A stretch of 64,000 nucleotides of DNA from an uncultured Mycoplasma sp. (GTDB lineage Bacteria; Bacillota_I; Bacilli_A; Mycoplasmatales; Metamycoplasmataceae), in NCBI GenBank assembly GCA_947039505.1, contig CAMQYZ010000002.1, positions 62,001 through 126,000 of the forward strand, in the 5' to 3' direction. Within the stretch, counting starts at the first letter, position 1. Each line of letters starts with the position of its first letter. The position numbers were made by a program, and so were the translations under genes. The notes beneath the pieces are model-generated. The model was given only the letters and a program-made list of their open reading frames with translations. It did no database searches and was not told the origin of the DNA. Positions 29,944-40,151 of the stretch are shown here, piece by piece.

Positions 29944-31119
29944 TTAATTTTTTTGATTAGCGAAAGAGTTTTTTTGGTATTCTGGTTTTCCGCCCAAACT
30001 TTTTCAAAGGGTTATTTTGTTATTTGCAAAGCTTTCTGATCCAATTATTTGTAGATTAGGTGGTAATAATACTTGAGTAATGTAATTACCATAGAAAGCT
30101 TGATCATCTATTCAAATAACAGAATTAGGTATTTTTAGTTGTGTCAATCCACATTCCTTAAATGCTTCTGACCCAATTTTTTCAATACTATTTGGTAGAA
30201 TTATGTTATTTAATTTACAATTTATAAAAGCTCGTTCTTTTATATTTTTTATACTATTTGGTAATTGAATATTTTTTAAATTACTGCCTTCAAAAGCAGA
30301 TTCTCCAATGGTTTCAATATTTAAATTATTATCTTGGAACATTTCTATGGTAACGTCCGTTAAAAGATTTCAACCCAAACCTAAAACAAGATCTCTTGTA
30401 AGTTCTTTGATTGCAACATTTGTAGAACCAATGGGACTATTTTCAGTATTTTGAGTTGTTGGTTGTTCTGGAATAATATCCGCTGCAGTATTTTCTGGTG
30501 ATGGAGGCATAACTTTAGGTTCTGTATATTCTGGTAATTGAATGGTCACTTTAGGTTCTTTATACTCCGGTAATTGAATAGTTACTTTAGGTTCTATATA
30601 TTCTGGATATTTTGGTAATTGAGGCACATTTTCAATTTTAGGAATGTGAATTGTTGGCTGTTTTGGAACAACTTCCACTTTAGGAGTCTCTGGTAATTGA
30701 GGTTTTTTATCAGGCTTTGCTGAACCTGAATTGTTAGGTGATGAACTAGTTATATTGAATATATTTGATGTTAATGTTAATGCATTATTTTCAAATATAT
30801 AACCATCTTTAGCTACTAAAACAATGGCCCCCATGCCTGTTGGCACATCTTGTTTTTTCTTTGCTTCAAAAGAAATATTTAGATTTTGTTTAGTAATACC
30901 GTTAAAAACTAAATCAATTGTTGTGCATAACAAGGGATTATAATCTAACATTTCTTGGGTTATAGTATTCATTTTTGTTACAGGCTTTAAACTAATTCCT
31001 TCAATCCTGGTTTTTGTTGTTTTTGAGTCAGTTTCACAAGATGAAACTACAAGTATCGGCATAGATATTGCAGTTAAAACAACCCCTAAGGAAATTTTAT
31101 GTAATATTCGTTTTGTCAT
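29944..31119 (-). CDS. BspA-like leucine-rich-repeat lipoprotein 3
   Basis: 391 aa. Lipobox PILVVSSC (Cys near 28), a shared extracellular domain (LLCTTIDLVFNGITKQNLNISFEAKK, MGAIVLVAKDGYIFENNALTLTSN), and a long Pro-rich spacer with three 12-residue repeats of the form PEY-x-EPKVTIQL (about 30505-30610). The linker LTRDLVLGLGWNLL precedes LRR_5 repeats (NSIKNIKERAFINCKLNNIILP). The array is short. AAAAGGAC precedes ATG. Same strand and architecture as the other two. Confidence 0.83.
30505..30612. repeat. Tandem 12-residue spacer repeats in LRR lipoprotein 3
   Basis: Three near-identical 36-bp units encode PEY(I/K/T)EPKV followed by TIQL in the first two. Unit length is a multiple of three, as expected of a size-variable surface spacer. 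Confidence 0.75.
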
Positions 31120-31220
31120 TTTTTGTCCTTTTCGTTTTTATTTTTTTAAATAGAAAATCTTTTTTATTTTTCAAAAAAAGATTCATTTTTATTATATATT
31201 ATTTTTTTAGTTTTATTTCT

Positions 31221-32609
31221 TTATTCATTTTTTAAATTATTAATTATCGTTTTAGGGAGACTAATTCAAGCTAATTTATAATGCTGAAATACCTTAATTT
31301 TATTAGGATATACAAGGTCTAAAAATGATTTTTCATCATCATTAAAAATACTATATTTATCAGTTGTTACGTTCCAAATAATTTTGTGAAATATTCAATT
31401 TTTAGTTTTATCATTATATTTAATATCAATGTTTTCAATTAAATTTTCTAGATGATAATCCATGTTTTCAGTTTTTGTAAATAATAATTTTATAGTTTTT
31501 AATTTATCTTGTAAGTCTAAATTATTTCATTTATTTTCATTATTAATATCAGGATATATTTGAATATAAATGGTTTCTTTGGTTAATAATTTTAATGGTT
31601 CTTTAGAAATATTGTAATTAAAATTTTGATGAAATTCTTGAATATTTGCAAGCAATATATTTCATTGATTCAATATTTTTTCATGAATTTTGTTTTTCAA
31701 TATGGGTTCTCACTGTTCATTTTGAAAAACAAAGAATTGATCAAAATGATTTATTAAAAACTTATTTGCGTTCTCATGCAATAAGTTAAAATCATTGATA
31801 TTATATTTTCTTATTAATAATTTATATTCAGAGGTTATTTTAACTATATCTTCTAATAATGTAGTTTCATTTTGTTGTCAAATAAATTCATCACCAGACA
31901 ATAAATTTATTTTTTTTAATTTATATTCAATATAAGTAGGAATATTTATTTTCATTAATAATTGATTATTTTTTTGTAATTTTTGAATCAGAAATTCTTG
32001 TTGTTGATTTTTATTTAATTCAAAAAATTGCTTTCCTTTATATTTAAAAAATTGCTTATTCTGTCAAATTTGCTGAGAATTAAACGATATTTTATCTCAT
32101 AAAATAAAATCAAAATTAGGTGATTTTTGAACAATGTATGATGATTCATTTTTATTATTAATTATTGACATATCTTCATCAACTGAATAACCAATAAACT
32201 CTTTCGTTAAACTTAATTTTTTTAGAACATCATCAAAAATTAAATCATAAGTCATTTTGGAATCATATAAAATGTTGGCTAATTTATTCTTATTTATTTC
32301 AAAATTTCCAGATTGCAAAATTTTGTTGAATATAGTGATTGCTTCTTGATTTGCAATTTCTTCTTCTTTTGTTGGTTTAAAAAAATTTTCAAATTCATTG
32401 ATAGATCTTGCTGCGCTATTGTTAAAAATACTGTCATTAATATCTGTAGAGTCTGTAGAGACTTTATCATTATTTAATTTCGAACTTTGAGCACAAGAAA
32501 ATATTGTTAATGGTGCAATGTTCAAAAGAACTATTCCTGAGATGAATCAAAATATCTGATATCATTTTGTTTTTTCTCTTAGTTTATTTTGAAATTTTTG
32601 TCACATCAT
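31221..32609 (-). CDS. Lipoprotein overlapping the DUF31 protease gene
   Basis: 462 aa. N-terminal membrane-type signal (WYQIFWFISGIVLLNIAPLTIF) and lipobox TIFSC. The mature part is helical and rich in Asn, Lys and Gln with many Trp, for example NQQQEFLIQKLQKNNQLL. ATG at 32609 lies inside the end of the protease gene (26-bp overlap), so the two are co-translated. In the known mycoplasma MIB-MIP pair an immunoglobulin-binding protein accompanies the DUF31 protease; gene order differs here and no MIB homology is visible. Partner role is inferred. Confidence 0.65.
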
Positions 32610-35592
32610 AATTAATTAGGGTTCCGAAAACTTTTTTAAATGAATTTAAGGCCTTAAGGTGAAGGTGTTCGGTACTTGAAACATCTAAATCAACCTTCAA
32701 AGGAGAACCAAATAATAAATATGCATTTTTTGAATCTTTTGATGGTTCCTTAGGATCTCAAGTAGTTCCTGTTTGTACAATTCCAATGACGCTCATATTT
32801 TTATCAAAAATAGGACTTCCGCTACCTCCGCCTGTATAAGCTTCATTATCTTGTTGATGTAACAATAATAATGGTGTATTTAAATTATGAGTATTAGTAT
32901 TTAAGTTACCGTTGTTAATTACTAAAGATGTTAAATAATCATTTTCTAATTTTTGATTTTGACCGCCATCACCCTTGTAAACATACTTATGATTTAAATA
33001 ACTACCAACTTTTGAGTTATTTTCAATTTCATCAATTCCAGGATAACCGCCATAGCTAAAGTTATTTCAATTTAATTGACCTGCCTTTTGACTTCTTTCA
33101 TAATCAGTTATATTAGTTAGTACCATGTTATCTAAGGGAGAGAATGATGTGGGCCCTAATTCTTCTCATAATGCATTAAATTTATTGTTTGCATCTTTAA
33201 ATTCAACTGTAAAATATGCTAAATCCAAAGCGATACCACTTATTTTAGTATCAATTGCATCAAAATCTATATACCCTGTTTCTTTTGAATATGTATCAAA
33301 AGGTTCAATAGTTTGTGTCATTGGTTTATTTTTGTTTAATAATTCATTTGTAAAAATATTAATTAACTTAATAGAAGTTATTTGATCGATATCGGCTGCT
33401 AAAGTGTGTTTAGTGTTATAAGGCACCCTAGAACTACCATGATTATAGTCATAATTATAACTTTCAATTTGATCATTTTTTAAACTAACCAAAGTTCCAA
33501 AGTGTGCAGATGTTGGAAACTTAATTGATTCTTGCGCATTCAATCTTCTCAAAGTAATATTGTTTTTATAATTATAATCATTATCAAACAACCAGTCGGC
33601 TTTGTCATATGAAGTTTTAGAAAACATATTTGTATTTGAATTCATTCAATGGCGATTAGTGTTATTAGCTTGCTTTAATAAAGCAGCAACATGAGCATTG
33701 GTTGCAATAACGAATTTAGTATCGCTTATTTTATGTGATAGTCATGATGTTCCTGAACCATGATGTTCTAAACGTTTGTAAAAAGGTTTTCTGTTGACAA
33801 AGTGTGGCCTTCCATTGTCTATAAATCCTACAGAAAAAGCAAAAGTTCTTTTTCAAGCATATCATTTTTTAAATGTGGTAAAACCATTTTTTTCATCATC
33901 AGTTAAGTCGCTAAATTTTTTAAAACCACTTATTTTATAGGTTTCTAAAAGTTTATCTTTGATCATCAAAGTATTATCTTCATTATAAATATTGACATCT
34001 TCATTAAATGCTTCTCTATTATCTGATGTTCTATAACCTGGAATTTTATTTTTGGAATTACTAAAATCTCTTTCAATTAAATTTACTTCCAAAAAACCTT
34101 CGTCTCCATTGGCATTATAATCTAAAAAAACATTGCTTGGTCTTGTGGCATAATTATCAATAATTTTTTCTAAGTCTTGTCTAGTGATTTTGGTTGCAAA
34201 AGAGCTAGCAATATTGTTGTTGGTATTTTCGTTGACTAAGTTATTTAATTTGTTGATATTAATTTTGGGTTTTCATATTTCTTGTTGCAAATTATAAGAT
34301 TCATTATATTCTGGCATTGGTTTTACATCAATAGTTATTTCATTACTTAATTGAGATGAAAAAAGAGTGACTAAATTTTGATCAGCATTATGAATTGATT
34401 CATATATTTTGTACTCATTATCTTTAATATAAATTTTTATTCTAAATGAGACTTTCCCTGTTCTTTGATTAAATTTAATATTATGAAATTCATATACATA
34501 TGCTTTATCAGGATTATATATAGATACAGGATATTTAATATCAAGTAACTTTTTCAAGTTATATGAATTAGCATTTTTAGGTGTAATATGAGTTTGTGTT
34601 GCTAATTCATTAGTTTTCATTCCATGTTCATTAATATCATCCATAATTAAATTAATTTCATTTGAATATATTTTATTAAGGTTATATTGAATTTCATCAG
34701 GAGTAGCAAAACCTCTTACTTTTACTCATAATTCTTCATTAGTTTTGGTATTTTTAACTCAAGGTGTTTGAAAATTTTTAGAGTAATCATCTTTATACTC
34801 TTTATTATATATTTTTATTTTAAAGTGGATTTCATGTGGAGTATTATGTTTTTCTGGAAATAATTTAAACATCATAGAATCATCTTCACTTAAAGTAGGC
34901 AATCCATTTATTAAAGATTCAAAAGGAACATCAATAAATTTTGATGAGTATATGTTACTGTGGAGAAGCACTTCTTGATTTATCTGATAATCAGGAGTTT
35001 CATTAAAAAATTGAGTTACTTCTTGACTTTTAATCACAGGTCCTGGATTCAATTTTGGTTTAAATAATTCTGTTAAAGTTTGCCTTTTGATTGGATTCAC
35101 TAATACTTGTTTATCATTTTCAAAAATAAAACCCGGCAATGCTTTTAATTTAATAATATTTTGCCCTAATTGATCCATTTCTATTTTGGTTTCTATATTA
35201 TTTATTGTTTGTTCATTGATATTTGTAAAATATTTTCCTAAAACATTCATTTTATTTTTTGTATTGTTGCCATATAAACCAATAATTTGATTGTCAAATA
35301 ATATTTGTTGATTATTTTTTGGAAATATATTTAACATTATATTTGGTAAAGGTTGTGGCAATGGTTCAAAAGGTTTAGGTTTTGTTGAAGGAGGATCTTG
35401 CGGTTTAGTAGGAATTATTGGATCTTTTAATGTAGTTTTAGGTATTTTTGTGTCAGGCGTTTTTAAAATCACTTCTGGTTTTGTAGAAGTATGATTGACA
35501 ATTAGTGGAATTGATATTACACAAGTTAAAACCGTGGTTGAAATCACCACTCCCAATATAATTAATTTCTTTTTCTTTCTATTTGCTTTCAT
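32584..35592 (-). CDS. DUF31-type (MIP-like) trypsin-fold serine protease
   Basis: 1002 aa. An N-terminal anchor helix (KLIILGVVISTTVLTCVISIPLIV) has no clean lipobox, and a Pro/Lys spacer follows. Residues about 90-170 resemble the shared domain of the LRR lipoproteins (LPGFIFENDKQVLVNP). The protease part has a readable triad: His634 in ATNAHVAALL, Asp790 in GIALDLAYF and Ser924 in TGGGSGSPIF. DUF31 proteins in mycoplasmas cleave immunoglobulins (MIP). The substrate here is unknown. The chain crosses many TGA codons and is intact. Confidence 0.8.
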
Positions 35593-35800
35593 AATGATAT
35601 TTCTTTTCGTTTTTTAATAAAACAAAAAATATTTTTAATTTAATAAAGTGTATTTAATTGTTTTATTTATACTATTGTTTTATAATTTTTAATGAATAAT
35701 AAAAATTTAAACCAATCTATTAAATTATAATCTAAATTTTATTATTTATTTAAATATCGCTATAAGATATTTTTTGATAATTATATTATAATATGTAAAT
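35593..35800. other. Divergent promoter region
   Basis: 208 bp between the protease and argS starts. It holds AAAAGAAATATC as a weak ribosome site for the protease and TATAAT (35787-35792) 8 bases before the argS ATG. No ORF is seen. Confidence 0.5.
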
Positions 35801-37402
35801 ATGAATGTACTTATTGTTAATGAATTAAATAGAATAGTTCAAGATTTAAATTTTGAAGAAGTTTCTTTTGCCGTTTCTAAACCTGCCAATAAAGAGTTTG
35901 GTGATTTTTCTACTAATATGTCATTAATTTTGGCTAAAAAAAATAAATTAAATCCTAATGATTTAGCAAAAATGATTGTTGATAAATTTAATTTGAAAAA
36001 AACATTGGTGAAAAATATTTCAATTGTTGCACCTGGCTTCATTAATTTTTACCTTGTGGATGAATATTATGGTCATATCGTGAAAAAGATTATTGAAGAA
36101 GAATCTAATTATGGAAAAGACAAAAGTGATCTATATTATAACTTAGAGTTTGTATCAGCCAACCCTACCGGTTTCTTGCATGTTGCACATGCAAGAGGCG
36201 CTGCCTTGGGAGACTCCCTGGCAAATATATTAAATCATGTTGGAATTAAAGTAACTAGAGAATATTACATTAATGATGCGGGTAGTCAAATCAACATGCT
36301 TGCCCATGCTTGTTTTGTAAGATATCAACAATCTTGAGGTGTTGATATTGAATTACCGGAAGAAAGTTATCATGGTCAAGATATTGTATGATGTGCTGAA
36401 GAAATTAAAAAAAATATTAATGATCAATGATTGCAAAAAGAATATAAAGATATTGAAGAAGAAATCAAAGCAATGTCAATAGCTATTATGTTGAAAAGAA
36501 TTCAAGAAGATATGAAATCCATGAATGTTGAATTTGAAATATATTTTTCAGAAAAAAGTTTATATGATGGCAACGTTATTCTTGATCAATTAGATAAAAT
36601 CAAAGGAGTTGTTTTTAAAGATGGTGCAAGATGATTAAATACTACTGAATATGGCGATGATAAAGACAGAGTCTTGATCAAACAAGATGGTTCTTATACT
36701 TATTTTTTACCAGATATCATTTATCACAATATTAAAATTAGTAGAGATAAAAAAATTTCTAAGTTAATTAACATTTGAGGAGCTGATCATTCAGGTTATA
36801 TTAAAAGAATGGAAATTGCAATGGAATTAATGGGTCATAAAGATCAATTAGAAGTTATTGTTTTACAATTAGTTAAGTTATTAAAAAATGGTCAAGAATT
36901 AAAAATGTCGAAAAGAAAAGGAACTTCACTTTATCTTTCTGAATTAGTTAAACAAGTGGGTGTTGATACAGCGAGATTTTTCTTGGTCAATCGTTCACCA
37001 AATTCACAAATTGATTTTGATTTAGATTTAGCAAGTATGAAAACCAATGACAATCCAGTTTTCATTGTTCAATATGCTTACGCAAGAACACAACAATTAA
37101 TTAATAAATCAACAATAAAAGAATTTAATAAATTTGACTATACAGATCAAAAAGAAAAAGATATTATTGGGATACTAGAACAATTTCCAAATCTCTTAAA
37201 ACAAATATCAGAAAACAACAAAGTCCATTTATTACCTCAGTATTTAATTAATTTATCAAAAGAATTTAATTCATTTTATTCAAATAGTAAAATTCTTGGT
37301 AATATTAAAGAAATAGAATTACTAACTTTAGTGAAAGCGTGTGGTATAGTGATAAAACTTGGATTAAGTTTATTAGGAGTAAGTTCTCCAGAAAGAATGT
37401 AA
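35801..37402 (+). CDS. argS: Arginyl-tRNA synthetase
   Basis: Charges tRNA-Arg. 533 aa class I synthetase: N-terminal Add-1 domain ([21 protein letters not shown]), HIGH-type motif in [20 protein letters not shown], the GADHSGYI segment, KMSKS-type motif LKMSKRKGT, and the C-terminal anticodon-binding region. Several Trp are TGA. No Shine-Dalgarno; the -10 box lies 8 bases before ATG, so probably leaderless. First gene of a run toward the tsa genes. Confidence 0.96.
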
Positions 37403-37403
37403 T

Positions 37404-37670
37404 ATGAAAACAACAATATTAGAAACAATTCATGCATTATTTAATGCAGAAGAAAATAAAGGAAGAGATTTTTCTTTTAATGAAATTTTTGACAACGCCA
37501 AATCTATCCTTGCAGATGTATGACAAGATAATAATCCGCAAAATTTATCACAAGATAAAATTTTGGAGAAAAAATCAGGTGAAACTTATAAACTGTTAAC
37601 AATTGATGGTGGTTTTGTTAGACATGAAGATGGAACATGATCAAAAAGAAAGATTAATGAATCTTTGTAA
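37404..37670 (+). CDS. rpoE: RNA polymerase delta-like protein (HARE-HTH domain)
   Basis: 88 aa. An N-terminal winged helix of the HARE-HTH kind (ILETIHALFNAEENKGRDFSFNEIFDNAKSIL) and the ending YKLLTIDGGFVRHEDGTWSKR fit the RpoE delta subunit of Gram-positives without its acidic tail. Delta loosens RNA polymerase-DNA contacts and aids recycling. Two TGA codons are Trp. It starts one base after the argS stop. The short length leaves some doubt. Confidence 0.6.
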
Positions 37671-38082
37671 CATTTTATTTACTAGATACTTATTAAGACA
37701 ACGCCTGATATCTTTGATTGTTGGTTTTGTTGTTTGTGCTATCACTAATTTAACTGTTATACTAGCTTCACAAGGTCAAGAAGGCGTTGTTGGCATCATA
37801 CTTTTAATTATTATTATTTCAATTTGATTTTTTCCATTGTATTTATCTGTGATTACCATCATGAACTATTTTAATTTAAAAAAGGAATTATTAGAAATTG
37901 GTCCTGATCAAGAATTATTGGATAAAATGACTCATCAATTAATTAGAGAATTAATTTTAAAAAATGGGGTTAAAATTAGTATTTTTGTTGATAAAAAAAG
38001 TGATTCTGCCAAATTTAACGAAATTGTTAATGAGGAAATAAAATTTCAAAGAAAAAAAATTGAGTTATTAAAGAGTAATTAA
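37630..38082 (+). CDS. Membrane protein with two helices
   Basis: 150 aa from ATG at 37630, which overlaps the end of the rpoE-like gene by 41 bases; ATG at 37657 (MNLCNILF) is an alternative. Two membrane helices, LISLIVGFVVCAITNLTVIL and GIILLIIIISIWFFPLYL, are followed by a cytosolic helical tail (KMTHQLIRELILKNGVKISIFV). No family recognised. It precedes tsaE by 13 bases. Confidence 0.6.
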
Positions 38083-38095
38083 ATATAATTAAGAT

Positions 38096-38491
38096 ATGAT
38101 TTATAAAACACATACATTGTCTACTGTTGAAGTTCCAGAATTAGTTAAAAACCTCATAAATAATTTACACAATCATCAATTTATTTTATTAAATGGTGAA
38201 ATGGGTTCTGGAAAAACGTTTTTAACTAAGGAAATAGCTAAACAATTAGGTGAAACTAGTGTAGTTACTTCACCATCATTTCAAATAATGAATGTATATG
38301 ATAAATTTGTACATATTGATGCTTATAATTTAAAGGGTGGATTAGATCAATATTATGATTTTTTTGAAGATAAAATTGTAATAATTGAATGATCTGAAAA
38401 TACTAATTTTAATTTTTCTCATGCTATTGCGATAAATATTAGTTATGTTAATGAAAAACAAAGATTATATGAAATAAAAGAGGTTGAATAA
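38096..38491 (+). CDS. tsaE: tRNA t6A synthesis ATPase TsaE
   Basis: 131 aa. Walker A GEMGSGKTFL, TSPSFQIMNVY and HIDAYNL are the TsaE signature. With TsaB and TsaD it makes threonylcarbamoyl-adenosine at A37 of ANN-reading tRNAs. TATAAT lies 6 bases before ATG, so it may also have its own leaderless transcript. The stop shares a base with tsaB (TAATG). Confidence 0.92.
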
Positions 38492-39027
38492 TGAATATTT
38501 TTTTAGATACAACACAAAATGAATTTGTTGGTTGCTTGTTTAATTCTGATTTTAAAATAATTAATAAATTCATTAAAGAAACTGTTTATAAAGTTGAGGA
38601 AATTCCTAAATTTTTCACTACCTTGCTTGTCCAAGAAAAGATTAACATTCAAAATGTTAAAAACTTTTATATTAATGTCGGTCCAGGGTCATTTACAGGT
38701 TCAAGAATATCTTTGGTTTATGTAAGAACTATTGCACAAATAACGGGTGCTAATATTTTTATTACCAATTCTTTTAAATTATTGAATGATTTACAAAATG
38801 ATTTGTTTATTTTTGCTAATAAAAATCATTCTTTTAAGATTAATGCTCAAGATATAGATCATATATCGAAAACCATATTGGTTGCTAAACATGAAGATGA
38901 ACAAAAAATTGATTATTTAAAATTATTAAACAATTTCTCAAAAAATATTGATTTGTTCAAAAAGACAGATATTGCCAAAATATTGCCAGAATATGGAACT
39001 TTGCCACAAATAGGAGCTGGGAAATAA
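38491..39027 (+). CDS. tsaB: tRNA t6A synthesis protein TsaB
   Basis: 178 aa, ASKHA fold. The N-terminus MNIFLDTTQNEFVGCLF and GPGSFTGSRISLVYVRTIA are diagnostic. TsaB is the non-catalytic partner that stabilises TsaD. Shorter than E. coli TsaB, as in other mollicutes. It overlaps its neighbours on both sides by one base, so the three tsa genes form a tight operon. Confidence 0.9.
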   Translation: MNIFLDTTQNEFVGCLFNSDFKIINKFIKETVYKVEEIPKFFTTLLVQEKINIQNVKNFYINVGPGSFTGSRISLVYVRTIAQITGANIFITNSFKLLNDLQNDLFIFANKNHSFKINAQDIDHISKTILVAKHEDEQKIDYLKLLNNFSKNIDLFKKTDIAKILPEYGTLPQIGAGK

Positions 39028-39974
39028 TGATATATTTAGGCATTGAATCTAGTCATGATGATACAGCGATTGGCATTGTGGAAAATGGAGTTATTTTATT
39101 GAACTTAAAAATAAGTCAAATCCAAATTCATCAACAATATGGAGGCACTATTCCAGAAATTGCTTCTAGAGAACATGTCAATAATTTTTACTTACTTTTA
39201 GAAAAATTAAAAGCAGAATTTGATTTGCAAAAAATTGATTATATTGCTTATACTGAAAAACCAGGATTAATTGGTTCGTTGCAAATCGGTTATTTATTTG
39301 CTCACGCACTATCAATTTCTTTGGATAAGGAATTAATACCAATTGATCACTTGGAAGGTCATATTTATTCAGTTTTATTAAGAAGTTCAGTTAAAGATAA
39401 AATAAAAACCATAACTTATCCCTCTTTATCGCTAGTTGTTTCTGGAGGACATACTAATTTATTTTTGCATAAAAGTGAAATGGAATTTGAATTAATTGGT
39501 CAAAGTTTAGATGATGCTTTGGGAGAAGTTTTTGACAAAGTTGCTAGAGCTTTAGGATTAGGTTTTCCTGGCGGACAAGTTATTGATGATATTTTCCAAA
39601 AAAATGATTTTGATCAACTAATTAATATTACTAAACCTCAAACAGCAAACAAATTAGATTTTTCTTTTAGCGGCATGAAAACACAAGTGATTAATATTAT
39701 TCATAATGGATTTCAAAAAAATGAACCCATTAATATTGAGTTATTAGCTTACTCTTTTCAGAAACAAGCAATTGATTACTTGATAGATGTTACTAAAAAC
39801 GCTATTGCAATTCATAAACCAAAAACACTTATTTTATCTGGAGGAGTTAGTGCCAATTCTTATTTACAAAGTGAATATTTAAAATTACATAAAAATACCC
39901 TTATTCCTATCAAAGGTTTTTCAACTGATAATGGCTCTATGATTGCAATAGCGGCAGAAGTTTTATCTAAATAA
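39027..39974 (+). CDS. tsaD: tRNA N6-adenosine threonylcarbamoyltransferase TsaD
   Basis: 315 aa. MIYLGIESSHDDTAIGIV, the metal-binding HLEGHIYS pair of His, SGGHTNL and GGVSANSYL are the Kae1/TsaD signatures. It transfers the threonylcarbamoyl group to A37. Ends at a terminator-like hairpin, after which a new promoter begins the permease unit. TsaC is not in the window. Confidence 0.96.
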   Translation: MIYLGIESSHDDTAIGIVENGVILLNLKISQIQIHQQYGGTIPEIASREHVNNFYLLLEKLKAEFDLQKIDYIAYTEKPGLIGSLQIGYLFAHALSISLDKELIPIDHLEGHIYSVLLRSSVKDKIKTITYPSLSLVVSGGHTNLFLHKSEMEFELIGQSLDDALGEVFDKVARALGLGFPGGQVIDDIFQKNDFDQLINITKPQTANKLDFSFSGMKTQVINIIHNGFQKNEPINIELLAYSFQKQAIDYLIDVTKNAIAIHKPKTLILSGGVSANSYLQSEYLKLHKNTLIPIKGFSTDNGSMIAIAAEVLSK

Positions 39975-39996
39975 AAAAATCTAGAATTTTTTATTT
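39969..39996 (+). terminator. Terminator after tsaD
   Basis: A 10-bp A/T stem AAATAAAAAA/TTTTTTATTT with loop ATCTAGAA, right at the tsaD stop. Its right arm runs into the -10 box of the next unit (39996-40001). Confidence 0.55.
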
Positions 39997-40133
39997 ATAA
40001 TTATAAATGTACAATAACCCAACGTTGTTGGTTTAGTAGAAATATCACGTTGTTTTATTTCGAACACTATAATTTGCGTACAAAAAAATTAATATAGCAA
40101 CTTTAAGGTTAATTTTGCTATTTTTTATTTTGA
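39996..40133 (+). promoter_or_regulatory. Candidate riboswitch leader of the purine permease
   Basis: TATAAT (39996-40001) predicts a start at about 40008. From there a three-way-junction-like fold can be drawn: P1 TGTAC (40008-40012 region) with GTACA (40077-40082 region), P2 CCAAC/GTTGG, and P3 TAGT-A-GAAAT with ATTTC-GAAC-ACTA. Its loop carries ACGTTG, complementary to CAACGT in P2. A terminator follows (ATAGCAA/TTGCTAT, 40094-40121, then TTTTTTATTTT) before the ATG at 40152. It does not match the purine riboswitch core that I know, so the ligand is open. Confidence 0.5.
40094..40131 (+). terminator. Leader terminator upstream of the purine permease
   Basis: Stem ATAGCAA (40094-40100) with TTGCTAT (40115-40121), inner AAC/GTT pairing, then a run of T. 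It would end transcription before the coding region unless prevented, the usual output of a riboswitch or attenuator. Confidence 0.7.
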
Positions 40134-40151
40134 AAAAAGAAAGGAAATATT

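Noticed and set aside
40008-40082. A canonical purine riboswitch before the NCS2 permease
   Set aside because: The three-way outline fits but the conserved junction and loop bases of the guanine/adenine class are missing; a TTTCTAC match exists only on the opposite strand. Kept as an unassigned leader.
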